From: Lentilactobacillus sunkii DSM 19904
Lineage (GTDB): Bacteria; Bacillota; Bacilli; Lactobacillales; Lactobacillaceae
DNA: 64,000 nt
NCBI RefSeq assembly: GCF_001435575.1
Contig: NZ_AZEA01000008.1
Span: 25,630-89,629 of the forward strand
Direction of reading: 5' to 3'
The translations under genes and the position numbers were made by a program. Below the pieces are notes generated by a model that was given only the letters and a program-made list of their open reading frames with translations, did no database searches and was not told the origin of the DNA. Within the stretch, counting starts at the first letter, position 1, and each line of letters opens with the position of its first letter. Shown here piece after piece: positions 34,636-42,219 of this stretch.

Positions 34636-35631
34636 TTATTTTTCTGGCACCATCGTTTTAGGAACATCCCATGTCAGACAGTGAACGGATCCGCCCATGG
34701 TTGAGATCTTACCAACATTAATTGGAATCAATTTCTTATGAGTGTGACTCCGAATTATTTTCAAAACTTTATGATCCATACTCAAACCATACTGTGGAAC
34801 GTAGACCTTCGTTGGCGTTTCCAGCATATTAATGTACAACCCCTTGGCTGAAGCGATTTTTCGATCATATTGGCCACGAGAAGTATACGCCGAAGGCAAA
34901 ACCACAAATTTAGCATTTGGAATGACAGATTTGATTTGATGTTCAACTTTTCTCAACAGTTTATGATTCCCTGAAAAGTCACTCACATATAATTCATTCC
35001 TGCTGATGAATTTCACCATGCCGTCAGCGTGGCCCAAAACATCTCCAGGTTCAACCGGAATAAAGATGACCCGTTTCACATTAAGTTTAGGCTTTAACTC
35101 ACTTACAATCTCGCTTCGTGTCCATCCCGGATTATCATCAAACACATGATTTGTCAAAATGACAGTATCATGACCATTCCAAATAAGGTTTCCCCCATCC
35201 AATACCAGGTTACTGACTTGGTAATTGAAGCCTTCTTCATCAAGCCAAGTTCGAAATTGCCGATCCAGGTATGAGGCATCGGCCTTTGGCAAATAGTTGG
35301 ATCCATACTTGAATTTCACCATTTTAGTTGTGATAACCGGTGCGACATCTCTCACCCAGATATCATCATAAGAAAATCGGCTTACCCTGTGATTCATTGA
35401 CTGGTTGGTGATCGTAATCACATGTCTTGGGTCGGTGCGCGATAGTTGATTGCTGAAGGCCTTCAGTGAGTGACTGAATGGCTGATAATACGAATCACTT
35501 TTGACTGGTAATGCCGTATAAATGTTTGGCTCGTTTTGTGCTAGCGAAGGCTCACAACCTGCCACCAACAGACCACCAGTGACAACTGTGATAAAAGCAA
35601 GCACCCTTTTGAACAAAGCAGTTTTTTTCAT
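34636..35631 (-). CDS. Lipoprotein peptidylarginine/agmatine deiminase family protein
   Basis: A 331-residue member of the PAD_porph/agmatine deiminase family, which hydrolyses guanidinium groups (agmatine or arginine side chains). All catalytic elements are present: W92xRD95 in DIWVRDVAP, DGGN at 145-148, His201 and Asp203 in LGHADGMVKF, and nucleophile Cys318 in GGSVHCLTWDVP. Unlike cytosolic agmatine deiminases it begins with a signal peptide and lipobox VAGC (Cys26), so it is anchored outside the cell. No agmatine/putrescine antiporter or carbamoyltransferase is adjacent. Substrate is open: extracellular agmatine, or C-terminal/side-chain arginine of peptides as in bacterial PAD. Confidence 0.87.
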   Translation of the reverse strand: MKKTALFKRVLAFITVVTGGLLVAGCEPSLAQNEPNIYTALPVKSDSYYQPFSHSLKAFSNQLSRTDPRHVITITNQSMNHRVSRFSYDDIWVRDVAPVITTKMVKFKYGSNYLPKADASYLDRQFRTWLDEEGFNYQVSNLVLDGGNLIWNGHDTVILTNHVFDDNPGWTRSEIVSELKPKLNVKRVIFIPVEPGDVLGHADGMVKFISRNELYVSDFSGNHKLLRKVEHQIKSVIPNAKFVVLPSAYTSRGQYDRKIASAKGLYINMLETPTKVYVPQYGLSMDHKVLKIIRSHTHKKLIPINVGKISTMGGSVHCLTWDVPKTMVPEK

Positions 35632-35766
35632 AACTTCCTCCTCGTGTCATGTTCTGGAGTAAGTCTAACACGGGAATTTTTTATAATAATTAATAAAAAA
35701 TATATCACCGGTGCTAACGAAAAAGGTAAGGGTTGACATCATCAACATTAAAATAATATATATATA

Positions 35767-35797
35767 AATAAAAAAGGACTGGAATTACCAGTCCTTT
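35767..35797 (-). terminator. Terminator of the ugp operon
   Basis: Perfect 10-bp stem AAAGGACTGG / CCAGTCCTTT; on the minus strand it is followed by a T-rich tract, 12 bases after the glycerophosphodiesterase stop. Confidence 0.85.
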
Positions 35798-35808
35798 AAT
35801 CTTATGAG

Positions 35809-36504
35809 TTACATTGCAACAGCATTATGCTGTACTCGAACAGCCTGCTCGAAATTATCGGTGATAATTCCGGCAACGTGGTCGGCCAACAACTTCTTTT
35901 GATCTTTTGGATCATCAACGGTCCAGATCCGCTCATCCACATTTGCCAGTGGTTGGTAATGGCTCAAGTGGAGTCCTGCCAAGTGTTCTTTAATGATGAG
36001 CGCCTTGGCGTCTTTTATAACGTGGTCGGATAGCAGGCAATATTGTTGAGATGGGTCGATTCGATAAGCAACTTTCAGTGAATCCAGGTTAAATGAGGAG
36101 TAAATAACCGGATAAACCAAATCATATTGCTTGACCAAGTCGAGCACAATCTGTTCAATCTTTGGATAATGAATCTTGTTGGTCTTGAATTCCAGGTTCA
36201 AATGCACAGGCTTACCTGCAGCAAGTGATAAGAGATCCTTCAATGTGGGAATGGTCTCGCCATCGCGCATGTGGAACTGTTGAAGCTCTTGTAAAGTGTA
36301 CGAGTTAATCAATCCTTTACCATTTGTCGTGCGGTTAATCTTTTCGTCGTGCATAATGACTGGAATATTATCTTTAGTCAAATGAACATCGAATTCCAAT
36401 CCATCAATCCCGTGATCGATCGCATATTGAAATCCTTTTAATGAATTTTCTGGAAATTTAAATGGGTAACCACGATGCCCAAAAATCAGTGTTTTGGTAG
36501 TCAA
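35809..36504 (-). CDS. ugpQ: Glycerophosphodiester phosphodiesterase (TTG start)
   Basis: Hydrolyses glycerophosphodiesters to sn-glycerol-3-phosphate and an alcohol. The 231-residue cytosolic protein shows the GDPD motif: FGHRGYPFKFPENS with the catalytic His-Arg and Glu-Asn, GLEFDVHLTKD with metal-binding Glu and Asp, and VIMHDE with the second catalytic His. Start TTG 36504 follows AAAGGAAG by nine bases; the ATG at 36531 would itself contain that ribosome site. It is the last gene of the ugp operon, the usual partner of the Ugp importer, handling diesters that the importer brings in. Confidence 0.9.
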   Translation of the reverse strand: MTTKTLIFGHRGYPFKFPENSLKGFQYAIDHGIDGLEFDVHLTKDNIPVIMHDEKINRTTNGKGLINSYTLQELQQFHMRDGETIPTLKDLLSLAAGKPVHLNLEFKTNKIHYPKIEQIVLDLVKQYDLVYPVIYSSFNLDSLKVAYRIDPSQQYCLLSDHVIKDAKALIIKEHLAGLHLSHYQPLANVDERIWTVDDPKDQKKLLADHVAGIITDNFEQAVRVQHNAVAM

Positions 36505-36553
36505 AATGGGTAACTTCCTTTCAATTCTCAACTCTCTTAGCCAACTTCCCTTT

Positions 36554-36573
36554 AAGACCCCACAGCGGGTCTT
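36554..36573 (-). other. Hairpin between ugpB and ugpQ
   Basis: Seven-pair stem AAGACCC / GGGTCTT with a six-base loop but only a weak T-tract. It could lower expression of the last gene or mark an mRNA 3' end. Confidence 0.5.
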
Positions 36574-36593
36574 AATGGAAGCTGCTTATGATA

Positions 36594-37958
36594 TTATCTG
36601 CCGTCGGCCTTATTGGTCGTCTTCAAGTTGGCGTTCATCGCCTTATCGGCCGTGTTCAATGCTGAGTTGATGTTACCACCGTTATAAACAGTTTCCATGG
36701 CAGTTTGTTCCAACTCACGGGTCAACTGCATGCCTTCCATCAAAATACCGGAATTGGTATTGTTTGGCTTGGCACTGGCTAATTGCTCACCTGGCACCTT
36801 GGCAGCAGGAATTTTTTTGTACAAATCTTGAAGGGTCTTAGTCTTTTGAGAATTCTTGTTCAAAGCCAGATAACCAGTAGCTTTTTGCCATGCAGCCTGG
36901 TTCTTGGCAGTTTGAGTGAACTTGATGAATTCCCAAGCACCACGTTGGGTTTTAGCAGGCTTATCGTTAGAAATCCAAAGGGCGGCACCACCAATTCCAA
37001 CACCATTGGCCTTTACGCCATCTGGATGTGGGAAGTAGGAAATTCCCAGTTTATTCTTGTTTCCAGTAGTTAATTGACCAATGTATGCTGAAGACTGAAC
37101 AAAGATACCTAACTTACCAGCTAAGAATGCCGCAATTTCATTGGTTTCGGCACTGGCACCAGAACCATAGTTGACGAAATCGCCAGATTTAATATTCGTT
37201 CTGATCCAAGTCAGGAACTTCTTGGTTGTTGGGTTATTGAGGTTAATCTTGGTTGGGTTACCAGTGTGACCGTCACCATTGTTAATTAGTGAGGTATGGG
37301 CATTGGCAAGAGCTTCTTCAAGTAACCAGCCATAAATTTCCATGGTCATACCCTTAACTTTGTGATGTGACTTTTTGTACAACTGTTCGGCAGCACGGGT
37401 AACTTCACTATAACTTGGTGATTTTGATGGTGGTGTGACACCATACTTCTTGAACAACGAAGCATTGTAGTAAAGCACAGGCTGCGAGGTATTGAACGGC
37501 ATTGCCAGTTGCTTACCTTTATTGGAATAGAATGAACGGGCAACTGATGAGATATTGCTTGTGTCATAGTTGTCTTCGTCAATAAACTTCTGAACCGGTG
37601 TCGTGTACTTGCTGTGCATCATCTGAGCAGTTGAGATATCAAATGACTGGAACACAGCAGGTGATGCACTCGTTCCGTGGCTTTGAATGATCTTTTGAAC
37701 AGCCTCGTCATAAACCCCTTGATACTGGGGAATCACTTCATATTTATTTTGAGACTTATTAAAATCATCCACCATTTTATCCAGTTGAACTTCTGCGGGG
37801 CCACCCATTTCATGCCAAAATACAACGGGAATTCGACCGGCTTTCGCACTGGAAGCATCCCTTGAGCCGTGGACGAATGCGAGTCCAAGAACCAAGGCAA
37901 ATATTGCAAAAATTGGTAATGCGTAAGTCTTCAAAAAGGCAGTAAATTTCTTCATCAT
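36594..37958 (-). CDS. ugpB: Glycerol-3-phosphate/glycerophosphodiester ABC transporter substrate-binding protein
   Basis: A 454-residue family 1 extracellular solute-binding protein. IPVVFWHEMGGPAEVQLDKMVDDFNKSQ at the mature start and the later AAWQKATGYLALNKNSQ are typical of UgpB. The N-terminus (MMKKFTAFLKTYALPIFAIFALVLGLAFVHGS) is one hydrophobic helix but has no lipobox cysteine, so it is either anchored by that helix or cleaved after SSAKAG. It starts within ATGATG overlapping the ugpE stop by four bases. Identity as UgpB rests on the phosphodiesterase in the same operon and on sequence style. Confidence 0.87.
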   Translation of the reverse strand: MMKKFTAFLKTYALPIFAIFALVLGLAFVHGSRDASSAKAGRIPVVFWHEMGGPAEVQLDKMVDDFNKSQNKYEVIPQYQGVYDEAVQKIIQSHGTSASPAVFQSFDISTAQMMHSKYTTPVQKFIDEDNYDTSNISSVARSFYSNKGKQLAMPFNTSQPVLYYNASLFKKYGVTPPSKSPSYSEVTRAAEQLYKKSHHKVKGMTMEIYGWLLEEALANAHTSLINNGDGHTGNPTKINLNNPTTKKFLTWIRTNIKSGDFVNYGSGASAETNEIAAFLAGKLGIFVQSSAYIGQLTTGNKNKLGISYFPHPDGVKANGVGIGGAALWISNDKPAKTQRGAWEFIKFTQTAKNQAAWQKATGYLALNKNSQKTKTLQDLYKKIPAAKVPGEQLASAKPNNTNSGILMEGMQLTRELEQTAMETVYNGGNINSALNTADKAMNANLKTTNKADGR

Positions 37959-38785
37959 TTAACTGCACCTTCATTCACACCAGACTTGAAGTAATGTTGA
38001 CCGATGAAGAGGACGATCAAAGTAGGAATAACCACGATGGCTGCGGTGGCTTGAATCATTCCCCAGTCATTAAAGGTTTCCTCAGATTGAAGTTGACGGA
38101 GACCGTTTTGAACTGGACGGAAATCATTACTGAAAGTCGTCAGCATTGGCCAGAGATATTGGTTCCAAGCTCCCAAGAAACTATAGGCACCGAGTGTCAT
38201 TAATGGAATTCGGTTATAGGGAAGAACCATTTTCCAGTAGAACTGGAAGTGGCCTAATCCTTCAATATCGGCAGCTTCTTTCAATTCAATCGGCATCTGC
38301 ATAAATGACTGACGAAGCATGAAGACACCAAATGCTGAAGTCAGGAATGGAATGACCATAACTGAGTATGAGTTCAACAATCCCAAGGCTTTAACCGTCT
38401 GAAAGTTGGGAATAATTTCAGCCTCAAATGGCAGCATCATGGTTGCTAAAAACATTCCAAATAAGAACTTACGGCCTTTAAACTTGAGAAATACAAATGC
38501 ATAGGCACTCATTGAACAAAAGATTAATTGAGCGATCATCGTTGCAGTTGAGATCACCAAACTATTTCCCAAGTAACGAAGGATGGGCGTTTGGGTAAAT
38601 GCATCGATGTAATTCTGCAATGAAACTTTAGTGCTCAAGAAGTTACCTTGGGCAATCTGCATCGTTGGTAGAAAGCTGGTCCACAATCCGATCAGAAATG
38701 GTGCCAAGATAATCAATGCTAAAACCGTCAACAAAGTGTAATCCCAGATTCGACGGGACAGCTTTGGTTTAGTTACAATATCCAT
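37955..38785 (-). CDS. ugpE: ABC transporter permease UgpE
   Basis: A 276-residue inner-membrane permease of the MalG/UgpE type with six predicted helices. The EAA loop that docks to the ATPase is seen as IELKEAADIEGLGHFQFYWKMVLPYNRIPL. The ATG overlaps the ugpA stop by one base (TAATG). It forms the heterodimeric channel with UgpA. Confidence 0.92.
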   Translation of the reverse strand: MDIVTKPKLSRRIWDYTLLTVLALIILAPFLIGLWTSFLPTMQIAQGNFLSTKVSLQNYIDAFTQTPILRYLGNSLVISTATMIAQLIFCSMSAYAFVFLKFKGRKFLFGMFLATMMLPFEAEIIPNFQTVKALGLLNSYSVMVIPFLTSAFGVFMLRQSFMQMPIELKEAADIEGLGHFQFYWKMVLPYNRIPLMTLGAYSFLGAWNQYLWPMLTTFSNDFRPVQNGLRQLQSEETFNDWGMIQATAAIVVIPTLIVLFIGQHYFKSGVNEGAVK

Positions 38786-39747
38786 TAGTAGTTCACCCGC
38801 TTTTCCAAAACTTTAAATTGCAGAAGCGTAAACAAAGCGATGATAATTGTTAAAATAATTGATTCGGCACTGGCTTGGGCAAAGTTACCACTATAAAAGG
38901 CATCTTTGTAAATTCGATAAACCAGCATGTTGGTTGCGTTGGTAGGTCCACCTTTAGTCATCAAGTCAATCAAGCCAAAACTCTTAAAGGATTCAATCAA
39001 AGTGATAATTGAAACGAAGAATAATGTTGGTGAGATTGAGGGAATGGTAATGTGGAAGAATTGGAAACGTGATGATGCCCCTTCAATGTTGGCTGCTTCA
39101 TATAAGGTTGTTGGGACTGAAGACATTGCACCAAGTAAAATCAGAAATGTGAATCCCAAGTTCATCCAAACGGTGGTAATGATAACGGCCCACATTGCAG
39201 CTGTAGGATCCGTTAACCAAGGAATTTGTGGTAAATGCAGGAAGGTACTTGCTAATGAAAGGAATCCGGTCGAAGGATTAAAAATAAATAGCCAGAAGAT
39301 TGCGGCAACGGAAACGGAAACGCCCATGGTTGCCGAAAATAGTGTCCGAAAAAGACCGATTCCGGGAAGTCGTTTGCTTGCCAGGTTTGCAAGAACCAAG
39401 CCCAAAGCAATCGTAATAATCGTTACAGCGAAGACGTAGAATAATGTGACACCCAAGCTGGATAGGTAATCGGCAGAAGTTAGCAAGTTAATATAATTGG
39501 AAAGGCCAACGAAAACGGTGGTTTTACCAACGGTATTGGTCAGAAATAAACTGAGATACAAAGTTTTGACCATTGGATAAAAGATAAATACACCTAAAAT
39601 CAAAAGTGACGGTCCGAGAAATGCCCAGGCAAAATACTTATCCTTGGCGTTCAACGTAAATTTTGCTTCCTGATCGGCAATCTTGTTTTTAGTTTTTTCA
39701 ACTGAAAGCGGAGATGTCGGTGTCGACTGTGCTGGAGATTTAAGCAT
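38785..39747 (-). CDS. ugpA: ABC transporter permease UgpA
   Basis: A 320-residue permease of the MalF/UgpA type. About 40 hydrophilic residues precede six predicted helices; the ATPase-docking loop is TLYEAANIEGASSRFQFFHITIPSISPTLFF. Its ATG lies inside the last codons of ugpC (8-base overlap) with GGAGG upstream. Confidence 0.92.
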   Translation of the reverse strand: MLKSPAQSTPTSPLSVEKTKNKIADQEAKFTLNAKDKYFAWAFLGPSLLILGVFIFYPMVKTLYLSLFLTNTVGKTTVFVGLSNYINLLTSADYLSSLGVTLFYVFAVTIITIALGLVLANLASKRLPGIGLFRTLFSATMGVSVSVAAIFWLFIFNPSTGFLSLASTFLHLPQIPWLTDPTAAMWAVIITTVWMNLGFTFLILLGAMSSVPTTLYEAANIEGASSRFQFFHITIPSISPTLFFVSIITLIESFKSFGLIDLMTKGGPTNATNMLVYRIYKDAFYSGNFAQASAESIILTIIIALFTLLQFKVLEKRVNY

Positions 39748-40828
39748 GAACGTAAGCCTCCTTCGAAAGATTCATTCGATTACCATCTGCATCAAAGAAC
39801 ATCAAATTAGAATCGGCAGTGACTTTGATTGGCTGGAAAATGCGGTAATTGACCTGTCCGGGAACAACCACATGGATGTCTTCGCCGCTGTTAAGAGTGG
39901 CATAGATGATCGTTTCATCGCCCAAGAATTCAATATTCTTAACGGTGGCGTTTGCTTCAACACTCTCAGCTGCTTCAACCTTCATGTCATCAGGACGAAT
40001 TCCGATTTTAACATTTTCAGCCGGAACTTCTTCATCCAATGCAATCTCCAAATCGGAATCCACATCGAGAACGTGGTTATCGGTTTGCGAACGTTTAGCA
40101 TTAAGGATGTTGATTTGTGGGGTACCGAAGAACTTGGCCACAAAGTCATTTGCTGGATTTTGATAGATTTCACTTGGGGTACCGATTTGTTGAACATGTT
40201 TGTCATTCAATACCATGATGTGATCGGCCATTGTCATTGCTTCAACCTGATCATGGGTAACGTAAATCAACGTCAATCCAAGTTTGCGTTGCAGTGCATA
40301 AATCTCTTGGCGCATCTTGATTCTTAATTGGGCATCCAAATTGGATAATGGTTCATCCATCAAACAAATCTTGGCATCACTGGCAACCGCACGGGCTAAA
40401 GCAACCCGTTGACGTTGACCACCAGATAACTCACGGGGTTTGCGTTTGGCAAGCTCGGTCAGATTTACCATTTTAAGTGCTTCATCAACTCGTTGCTTAA
40501 TGTCTGCTTGGTCCATTTTACGGGCCTTCAAGCCAAAGGCAACGTTATCCCAGACATTCATGAATGGGAACAAGGCATAATTTTGGAAAACCATTGTTAA
40601 TTTTCGGGCTTTTGGAGCTAAATCGTTAACAACTTTGTCATCAATACTAACTTCACCGGCGGTAATTGGCGTCAAGCCGGCAATCATTCTAAGTAACGTA
40701 CTCTTACCACATCCGGAAGGCCCAACGATGACGAAGAACTCGCCAGTTTCAACCTTCACCGAAATATCTTTCAGGACCTCTGTCTGCGCATCGTAATCTT
40801 TGCGGACGTTTCTTAAAGTAATTGACAA
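39740..40828 (-). CDS. ugpC: ABC transporter ATP-binding protein UgpC/MsmK-like (TTG start)
   Basis: A 362-residue ATPase that powers the importer. Walker A GPSGCGKST at about 36-44, signature LSGGQRQRVALARAV, Walker B CLMDEPLSNLD, switch His in VTHDQVEAM, and a C-terminal TOBE/regulatory domain of roughly 120 residues (IGIRPDDMKVE...). The start is TTG 40828, five bases after GAGGTGA; it yields MSITLRNVRKDY, the usual beginning, while the ATG at 40882 lacks a site. First gene of the operon ugpC-A-E-B-Q. No clear Pho box was identified ahead of it. Confidence 0.9.
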   Translation of the reverse strand: MSITLRNVRKDYDAQTEVLKDISVKVETGEFFVIVGPSGCGKSTLLRMIAGLTPITAGEVSIDDKVVNDLAPKARKLTMVFQNYALFPFMNVWDNVAFGLKARKMDQADIKQRVDEALKMVNLTELAKRKPRELSGGQRQRVALARAVASDAKICLMDEPLSNLDAQLRIKMRQEIYALQRKLGLTLIYVTHDQVEAMTMADHIMVLNDKHVQQIGTPSEIYQNPANDFVAKFFGTPQINILNAKRSQTDNHVLDVDSDLEIALDEEVPAENVKIGIRPDDMKVEAAESVEANATVKNIEFLGDETIIYATLNSGEDIHVVVPGQVNYRIFQPIKVTADSNLMFFDADGNRMNLSKEAYVHA

Positions 40829-40979
40829 ATATCTCACCTCAAAATCATTTATTTGAATACAATGATTATTGTGGTCGTTCAATGTAAAATCGTGATTTCG
40901 TTAATGTAAATTGCAGGTAAAAAAATCAAGGGCTATGTAAAGATTGTGTTTTCAAAGCTAGACCTGAAAACAAATGAAA

Positions 40980-41017
40980 AGGGCTCTAAAAGCATCTTAA
41001 AATGCTTTTAGAGCCCT
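40980..41017 (-). terminator. Terminator of the XRE regulator gene
   Basis: Perfect 16-bp stem AGGGCTCTAAAAGCAT / ATGCTTTTAGAGCCCT, followed on the minus strand by TTTCATTT. Confidence 0.85.
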
Positions 41018-41029
41018 ACTCTGTTTGTT

Positions 41030-41575
41030 TTATCCATTAAAGCCTTCCCAGAATCCTTGATATTCTGCATGCATCCCACTTACAAATCCCTGCACAAAAC
41101 CATAAATTTCCGGAACGAGAAACAATGTCACTAAGATGATTCCAAAAATGACAGCCGGCTTTGACAACGATCGGTTCAGTTGCCGCCAGTTAATCGTTAC
41201 TAATAGTCCAACAAAACTTACAAACATTGGGAATCGAATCCATTGATGGACACTGCCGGCATCCACCCCAGCTACCATTAATATTCCATATAACACAACG
41301 GCAATTCCAAATGCCCACAAAACAATTTTTGTTGTTGCACTCATCTTTTGGTTCTTCATCAATTTATCCATTAATTCGTCGTCTCCTCTGATCAAATCAT
41401 CCAATGATATTTTAAATAAATCACTAATCGCCACCACATTCGCAAAGCTTGGTAAGCTGACGTCCTGCTCCCACTTGGAAATTGATTGACGGGAAATATT
41501 CAACTTATCAGCCAATTCAGATTGTGACCATTTGCGTTGTTCTCTTTGTTTCTGCAAAACCCTTCCGATTTGCAT
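41030..41575 (-). CDS. XRE-family regulator with C-terminal membrane domain
   Basis: A 181-residue protein. Residues 1-60 are a Cro/CI helix-turn-helix (RKWSQSELADKLNISRQSISKWEQDVSLPS), then after a short charged linker come three hydrophobic helices (about 83-103, 115-132, 142-165). Such a layout ties DNA binding to the membrane and is common for small sensors in lactobacilli. ATG follows GAGAGGAGTG. Regulated genes unknown; the type I toxin locus lies directly upstream on the same strand. Confidence 0.85.
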   Translation of the reverse strand: MQIGRVLQKQREQRKWSQSELADKLNISRQSISKWEQDVSLPSFANVVAISDLFKISLDDLIRGDDELMDKLMKNQKMSATTKIVLWAFGIAVVLYGILMVAGVDAGSVHQWIRFPMFVSFVGLLVTINWRQLNRSLSKPAVIFGIILVTLFLVPEIYGFVQGFVSGMHAEYQGFWEGFNG

Positions 41576-41781
41576 GCCTGGATCACTCCTCTCAATTCCG
41601 TTGCATTGATTAATCCTAATATACTCATAACATTTCTAAAAGTCCACCGTATCTGGGTAACCAAATGGTTGCGGAAAAAACAATCGCAAACTTTACATAC
41701 TTGGTTTGCGTTAACTTGCCGAAATTTTTTGACAGGCAAACAAATTATATCGTCCCCGATGATATTGCGTCTTTTGGCTTA

Positions 41782-41809
41782 TTTACACCAATGTAAATCA
41801 TGATATAAT
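41782..41809 (+). promoter_or_regulatory. Promoter of the antitoxin RNA
   Basis: TTTACA, 16-base spacer, TGATATAAT (extended -10). Predicted start near 41816. Confidence 0.75.
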
Positions 41810-41812
41810 GAT

Positions 41813-41836
41813 TTAAAAGGAATGCAAATTATCACC
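41813..41836 (+). repeat. Direct repeat a of the par-type locus
   Basis: TTAAAAGGAA-TGCAAATTATCACC; second copy at 42028-42052 differs by one base change and one insertion. Confidence 0.85.
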
Positions 41837-41873
41837 AAAACTACTTATGTCCGCTAGCATAGGTAGTTTTTTT
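41816..41873 (+). ncRNA. Probable antitoxin RNA of an Fst/par-type toxin-antitoxin locus
   Basis: A transcript of about 58 nt would run from the promoter at 41782-41809 to a strong hairpin (AACTACTTATG / CATAGGTAGTT, 41839-41868) with a T7 tail. Its 5' part is a near copy (23 of 25 positions) of the sequence opposite the toxin ribosome site, so it can pair with the toxin mRNA there. Its terminator loop holds CCGCTAG, complementary to the loop of a hairpin in the toxin mRNA. This is the layout known for RNA II of the pAD1 par locus. Confidence 0.75.
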
Positions 41874-41885
41874 ATACCAAAATAA

Positions 41886-41907
41886 GGCAGCCCCGCTAGA
41901 AGCTGCC
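41886..41907 (-). terminator. Hairpin at the 3' end of the toxin mRNA
   Basis: Minus-strand stem GGCAGC / GCTGCC, loop TTCTAGCGGG, then TTATTTT. The loop is complementary to CCGCTAG in the antitoxin RNA terminator loop. It may end the toxin mRNA or serve as the pairing site. Confidence 0.6.
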
Positions 41908-41956
41908 CCATGCCAGTTATTCAATACTTACAGTTTACGCCAATTAGAGGTAAAAC

Positions 41957-42043
41957 TTATCGCCTTTTGAAAGTTTCGATAAGATATGCAACAATCACAC
42001 CAACCAATATTGGACAGACTAAGTGAATTAAAAGGAATTGCAA
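41957..42043 (-). CDS. Fst-family type I toxin peptide (TTG start; possible ATG at 42073)
   Basis: A 28-residue hydrophobic peptide LQFLLIHLVCPILVGVIVAYLIETFKRR: one membrane helix with the central Pro and VG step of the Fst family (compare the motif APIxVG of Fst) and a basic tail. TTG 42043 has GGGGTGG four to five bases upstream; an in-frame ATG at 42073 (38 residues) has GGGG nine bases upstream and is an alternative. Family members insert in the membrane and arrest growth when the antisense RNA is lost. The initiation region is covered by direct repeat b, which the antitoxin RNA can pair with. Too short for usual gene finding. Confidence 0.8.
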   Translation of the reverse strand: MQFLLIHLVCPILVGVIVAYLIETFKRR

Positions 42044-42052
42044 ATTACCACC
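42028..42052 (+). repeat. Direct repeat b of the par-type locus
   Basis: TTAAAAGGAATTGCAAATTACCACC on the plus strand, the complement of the toxin ribosome site and start region; near copy at 41813-41836. Confidence 0.85.
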
Positions 42053-42110
42053 CCATTTCTGGATCCTTACCATTCACATAAGCCCCGGAAATGAAATAAC
42101 TAGCCCGTTA

Positions 42111-42119
42111 ATTATATCA
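42111..42119 (-). promoter_or_regulatory. Promoter of the toxin mRNA (extended -10)
   Basis: TGATATAAT on the minus strand, the same extended -10 string as the antitoxin promoter; the -35 is weak (TTCTAA at 16 bases). The mRNA would start near 42104. Confidence 0.6.
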
Positions 42120-42170
42120 AAATTCTACGATTTTAGAATAAAAATGGGAATAATTTTAAAATATAGATCA

Positions 42171-42199
42171 AAAAAGATGACGTTTCACGTCATCTTTTT
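42171..42199 (-). terminator. Terminator of the S53 peptidase gene
   Basis: Perfect 12-bp stem AAAAAGATGACG / CGTCATCTTTTT with a five-base loop; T-run on either strand. Confidence 0.85.
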
Positions 42200-42219
42200 T
42201 ACGTCTTAACTTTTACTCA

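Noticed and set aside
38927..39439. 170-codon open frame opposite ugpA
   Set aside because: Shadow of the real permease gene; composition reflects the complement of membrane helices.
39683..40327. 214-codon open frame opposite ugpC
   Set aside because: Antisense to an intact ATPase gene with all motifs; no supporting signals.
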